Positions 34,538 to 36,873 of a stretch of 36,873 bases of DNA are shown in pieces; within the stretch, counting starts at the first letter, position 1; every line of letters starts with the position of its first letter. Origin of the DNA: Desulfobulbaceae bacterium (lineage in GTDB: Bacteria; Desulfobacterota; Desulfobulbia; Desulfobulbales; Desulfobulbaceae); the NCBI GenBank assembly GCA_011391865.1, contig JAABPV010000005.1, positions 26,324 through 63,196 on the forward strand, written 5' to 3'. A model generated the notes under the pieces. The model made no database searches. It saw only the letters and a list, made by a program, of their open reading frames with translations, and was not told the DNA's origin. The translations under genes and the position numbers were made by a program.

Positions 34538-35953
34538 ATGGCTGATCAGACACATTGCCCGAAGCAGCAGTGCTCCGGCAAGCTCTGGGGCGGGCGTTTT
34601 GCCGCGCAGACCGCCGCCTCAGTGGAGAGCTTCACCGAATCGATCAGCTATGACTGGCGGCTCTACCGGCACGACATCATGGGTTCCAAGGCCCATGCCA
34701 AGATGCTGGCCAAGCAAGGGCTGATCAGCGGCGAGGAACGGGACGCGATCATCTCTGGATTGACGGAGATTGAGGAGGAAATCCGCGAGGGCCGCTTCCA
34801 GTTCCGTGTTGAGCTGGAAGATATTCACATGAATATCGAGCAGGCTCTGACCGAGAAGATCGGCGCGGCAGGCGAGAAGCTGCACACCGCCCGCAGCCGC
34901 AACGATCAGGTGGCCTTGGACATCCGCCTTTACCTGCGTGACGAGGCGGCGGAATTAGACAGGCTGCTGGCTGAGGTGCAGCGGGCCTTTGCCCGTCAAG
35001 CCCGCGCCAATCTTGACGTGATCATGCCCGGTTACACGCACATGCAGCGGGCGCAGCCCGTGCTGCTGGCGCACCATCTGCTGGCCTATGTGGAGATGTT
35101 CGGCAGGGACCGCGAGCGGCTGGCCGACTGCCTGAAGCGGCTGAATGTGCTGCCCCTTGGCGCGGCGGCTTTGGCTGGCACTGGTCTGCCTATAGATCGG
35201 GACTTTGTGGCGAAAGAGCTGGGCTTTCCGACTGTCTCGGCCAACTCAATGGACACCACGGCTGACCGCGACTTCGCCTTAGAGTTCCTCTTCGATCTGA
35301 GCGTGATTCAGCTCCACCTCAGCCGGATGGCGGAAGAGTTTGTCCTCTGGGCCTCGAAGGAGTTCGGCTTCATCAGCATCGGCGACCAGTACTGCACCGG
35401 CTCCTCGATTATGCCGCAGAAGAAGAACCCGGACATCCCGGAGCTGATTCGGGGCAAGAGCGGTCGGGTGGCGGGCGCGCTGGTCTCTCTGCTGATGACC
35501 ATGAAGGGCCTGCCCATGACCTACAACCGCGACATGCAGGAGGACAAGGAGCAGCTCTTTGACGCGCTGGACACGGTCAAGGCCAGCCTGAGCATCACCG
35601 CCGAGCTGCTGGCGCACAGCCGCTTCAACAGCGGGCGGATGCAGGAGGCAACCGCAGGCGGCTTCATGACCGCCACTGATCTGGCTGATTATTTAGTGAA
35701 GAAGAACCTGCCCTTCCGGCAGGCGCACCGGGCAGCGGGCAAGATTGTCGCCCTCTGCCAAGAGCGCGGCCTTGAGCTGACTGAGCTGAGTCTGGCTGAA
35801 ATGCGCCAGTTCTCCGAGCTGATTGAAGAAGATGTGTTTGCAGTCCTTACCGTGGAAGGCTCGGTCAACAGCCGGGTCTCTGCTGGCGGCACCGCCGGGG
35901 CCAGAGTTGCTGAGGCCCTTGCACGTGCGGAACAACAACTGGGGATAGCATGA
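34538..35953 (+). CDS. argH: Argininosuccinate lyase
   Basis: Cleaves argininosuccinate to arginine and fumarate, the last step of the pathway. 471 residues, of which the first 12 (MADQTHCPKQQC) extend the usual start SGKLWGGRF. Superfamily signature CTGSSIMPQKKNPDIPELIR, and also EDIHMNIEQALTEKIG, KLHTARSRNDQVALDIRLYL and PGYTHMQRAQPVLLAHHLLA. The stop overlaps the following lipoprotein start by 4 nt, so all three genes are likely one transcript. Confidence 0.97.
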   Translation: MADQTHCPKQQCSGKLWGGRFAAQTAASVESFTESISYDWRLYRHDIMGSKAHAKMLAKQGLISGEERDAIISGLTEIEEEIREGRFQFRVELEDIHMNIEQALTEKIGAAGEKLHTARSRNDQVALDIRLYLRDEAAELDRLLAEVQRAFARQARANLDVIMPGYTHMQRAQPVLLAHHLLAYVEMFGRDRERLADCLKRLNVLPLGAAALAGTGLPIDRDFVAKELGFPTVSANSMDTTADRDFALEFLFDLSVIQLHLSRMAEEFVLWASKEFGFISIGDQYCTGSSIMPQKKNPDIPELIRGKSGRVAGALVSLLMTMKGLPMTYNRDMQEDKEQLFDALDTVKASLSITAELLAHSRFNSGRMQEATAGGFMTATDLADYLVKKNLPFRQAHRAAGKIVALCQERGLELTELSLAEMRQFSELIEEDVFAVLTVEGSVNSRVSAGGTAGARVAEALARAEQQLGIA

Positions 35954-36735
35954 TGAAACTGCCTTTGCTGCTGCGAATTTCTGTTTTATCCGGCCTGCTG
36001 CTTGGTGGCTGCGGCTACAAGACCCTGCCGGTGGCTCCGTCGGCCATGATTCCCCGACCTGTGACCGATCTCAGCTACGAGCTGACTGACAGCGGAGCAG
36101 TGCTCCGCTGGACTTTCCCAGACCGCACCGTGACCGGCGAGAAGATCGCCGAGCTGGACAGCTTCCAGCTCTACCGGGCCGAGGTGCCTGTGGACGACTA
36201 CTGCGAGACCTGCCCGGTTCCCTTTGCCGCGCCCATCACTGTGGCGGGCGGCAGCCTGCCGAATAAGGGCAGCCGCCAAGGAAGCTGGGAGAATGCGCCG
36301 ATGCGGCCCGGCTACATCTACTTGTTCCAGCTGCGCAGCCGCAGCGGCTGGCTGTCTGAATCGGAAGACTCCAACCTGATCTCCTTCCGCTGGGAGAAGC
36401 CCTCCGCCGCGCCGAAGCAGGCAGCAGCCCCTGTTGCAGCGGCTGACCGGACTCCGCCGCAGGTGCCGGGCAATGTCAAGGCGGCCCGCACTGCGTCTTC
36501 AGTCAAAGTGTTCTGGGATGCGGGCGAGGACAAGGATTTGGCCGGGCACAAGGTCTATCGCCGCGTCGGCGAGGCCGCGCCGGAGCTGATCGGCGAGGCC
36601 AAGGCACCGTTCAACATCTTTGAGGACAAAAATCCGCCGCCGAAAAGCGCGTCGGTCTTCTACGCTGTGAGCAGCTTTGACCAAAGTAGCCCGCCCAACG
36701 AGAGCCAGAAATCCGCTGAAGCCAGCGTGAGGTGA
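35950..36735 (+). CDS. Lipoprotein with fibronectin type III-like domains
   Basis: 261 residues with a lipobox (MMKLPLLLRISVLSGLLLGG, then C), so exported and lipid-modified at that cysteine. Two FnIII-like domains: about 40-160 (PVTDLSYELTDSGAVLRWTF and FQLYRAEVPVDDYC with FQLRSRSGWLSESEDSNLISF) and about 170-261 (PPQVPGNVKAARTASSVKVF, WDAGEDKDLAGHKVYRRVG, VFYAVSSFDQSSPPNES). These are binding modules with no catalytic residues. Position behind argH with a 4-nt overlap is common for this lipoprotein in related genomes as far as I recall, but its role is unknown. Either of two adjacent ATGs may start it. Confidence 0.82.
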   Translation: MMKLPLLLRISVLSGLLLGGCGYKTLPVAPSAMIPRPVTDLSYELTDSGAVLRWTFPDRTVTGEKIAELDSFQLYRAEVPVDDYCETCPVPFAAPITVAGGSLPNKGSRQGSWENAPMRPGYIYLFQLRSRSGWLSESEDSNLISFRWEKPSAAPKQAAAPVAAADRTPPQVPGNVKAARTASSVKVFWDAGEDKDLAGHKVYRRVGEAAPELIGEAKAPFNIFEDKNPPPKSASVFYAVSSFDQSSPPNESQKSAEASVR

Positions 36736-36762
36736 TTGCGGAGCGGATGCAGGGAGTTTGGC

Positions 36763-36793
36763 AAGGGTCACAGTTCGCTGCGGCCCTTTTTTT
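36763..36793 (+). terminator. Rho-independent terminator after the arginine operon
   Basis: AAGGGTC pairs with GGCCCTT (one G-U), then a mismatch, then CAG and CTG around a stable TTCG tetraloop; a run of seven T (36787-36793) follows. It ends the argG-argH-lipoprotein transcript. Confidence 0.7.
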
Positions 36794-36873
36794 CACGTCG
36801 TGGATTCAAGTTCCAAGTGCAATTTTTTGGCGTGTTGAAGCCAAGAGATTTTCGTGGCCTGTTGTTAATTTTT

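Overview
The window looks like a chromosomal segment of a GC-rich Gram-negative bacterium with a patchwork of AT-rich accessory genes. Signs of an outer membrane or secretion across two membranes are a lipoprotein with a lipobox, secreted proteins with signal peptides, TatC and a NtrC-type pilus-like two-component pair. A small two-CW protein, a sigma-54-like promoter, a long class II aldolase and a caspase-like protease fused to a DUF1566 domain fit a sulfate-reducer-type lineage (Desulfobacterota; a Desulfobulbaceae or cable-bacterium relative is possible). That placement is inference from gene content; no rRNA is present. I saw no tRNA, rRNA, CRISPR array, transposase or reverse transcriptase.

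Layout. 1-1.4 kb: the 5' part of leuC, a DUF4160/DUF2442 pair and a small membrane protein, all on the minus strand. 1.5-7 kb: a surface-polysaccharide block with a UDP-GlcNAc 2-epimerase, two GT4 glycosyltransferases, a methyltransferase and a Wzx-type flippase; most of it is strikingly AT-rich. 7-13 kb: cell-envelope and housekeeping genes (D,D-carboxypeptidase, a large secreted protein, rdgB, a 16-cysteine secreted protein, murA). 13-18.7 kb: a PilS/PilR-like pair, divergent tatC, and a class II aldolase. 18.9-22.4 kb: small accessory genes (membrane proteins, an HU-like DNA-binding protein, a DUF6896 protein, a BrnA-like antitoxin) leading into glnS. 24-30.3 kb: a small membrane protein, the two-CW gene, nadC, recB and a MazEF-like toxin-antitoxin pair. 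30.5-33.1 kb: a caspase operon followed by a repeat array. 33.3-36.7 kb: argG, argH and a lipoprotein in one operon.

Most notable. (1) The caspase/DUF1566 protein ends in a stretch with the hallmarks of a diversity-generating-retroelement variable region: about 13 putative variable codons all end in C or T, are set between fixed V, F, G and R residues, and are followed by an AVRLVR tail. No reverse transcriptase or template repeat is visible here, so any retroelement would act from elsewhere. (2) Four arrays of short palindromes repeat every 21-24 nt, about two helical turns. Two of them, 19 kb apart, keep the same unit spacing, including the same single 22-nt step, and so look like copies of one dispersed element. 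(3) An orphan BrnA-like antitoxin overlaps the end of glnS by 4 nt, and a MazEF-like pair lies directly upstream of a lone recB.

Predicted sigma-70-like promoters with 17-18 nt spacers are seen ahead of the carboxypeptidase, the cysteine-rich protein, pilR, tatC, the HU-like gene and nadC. All were found by eye.
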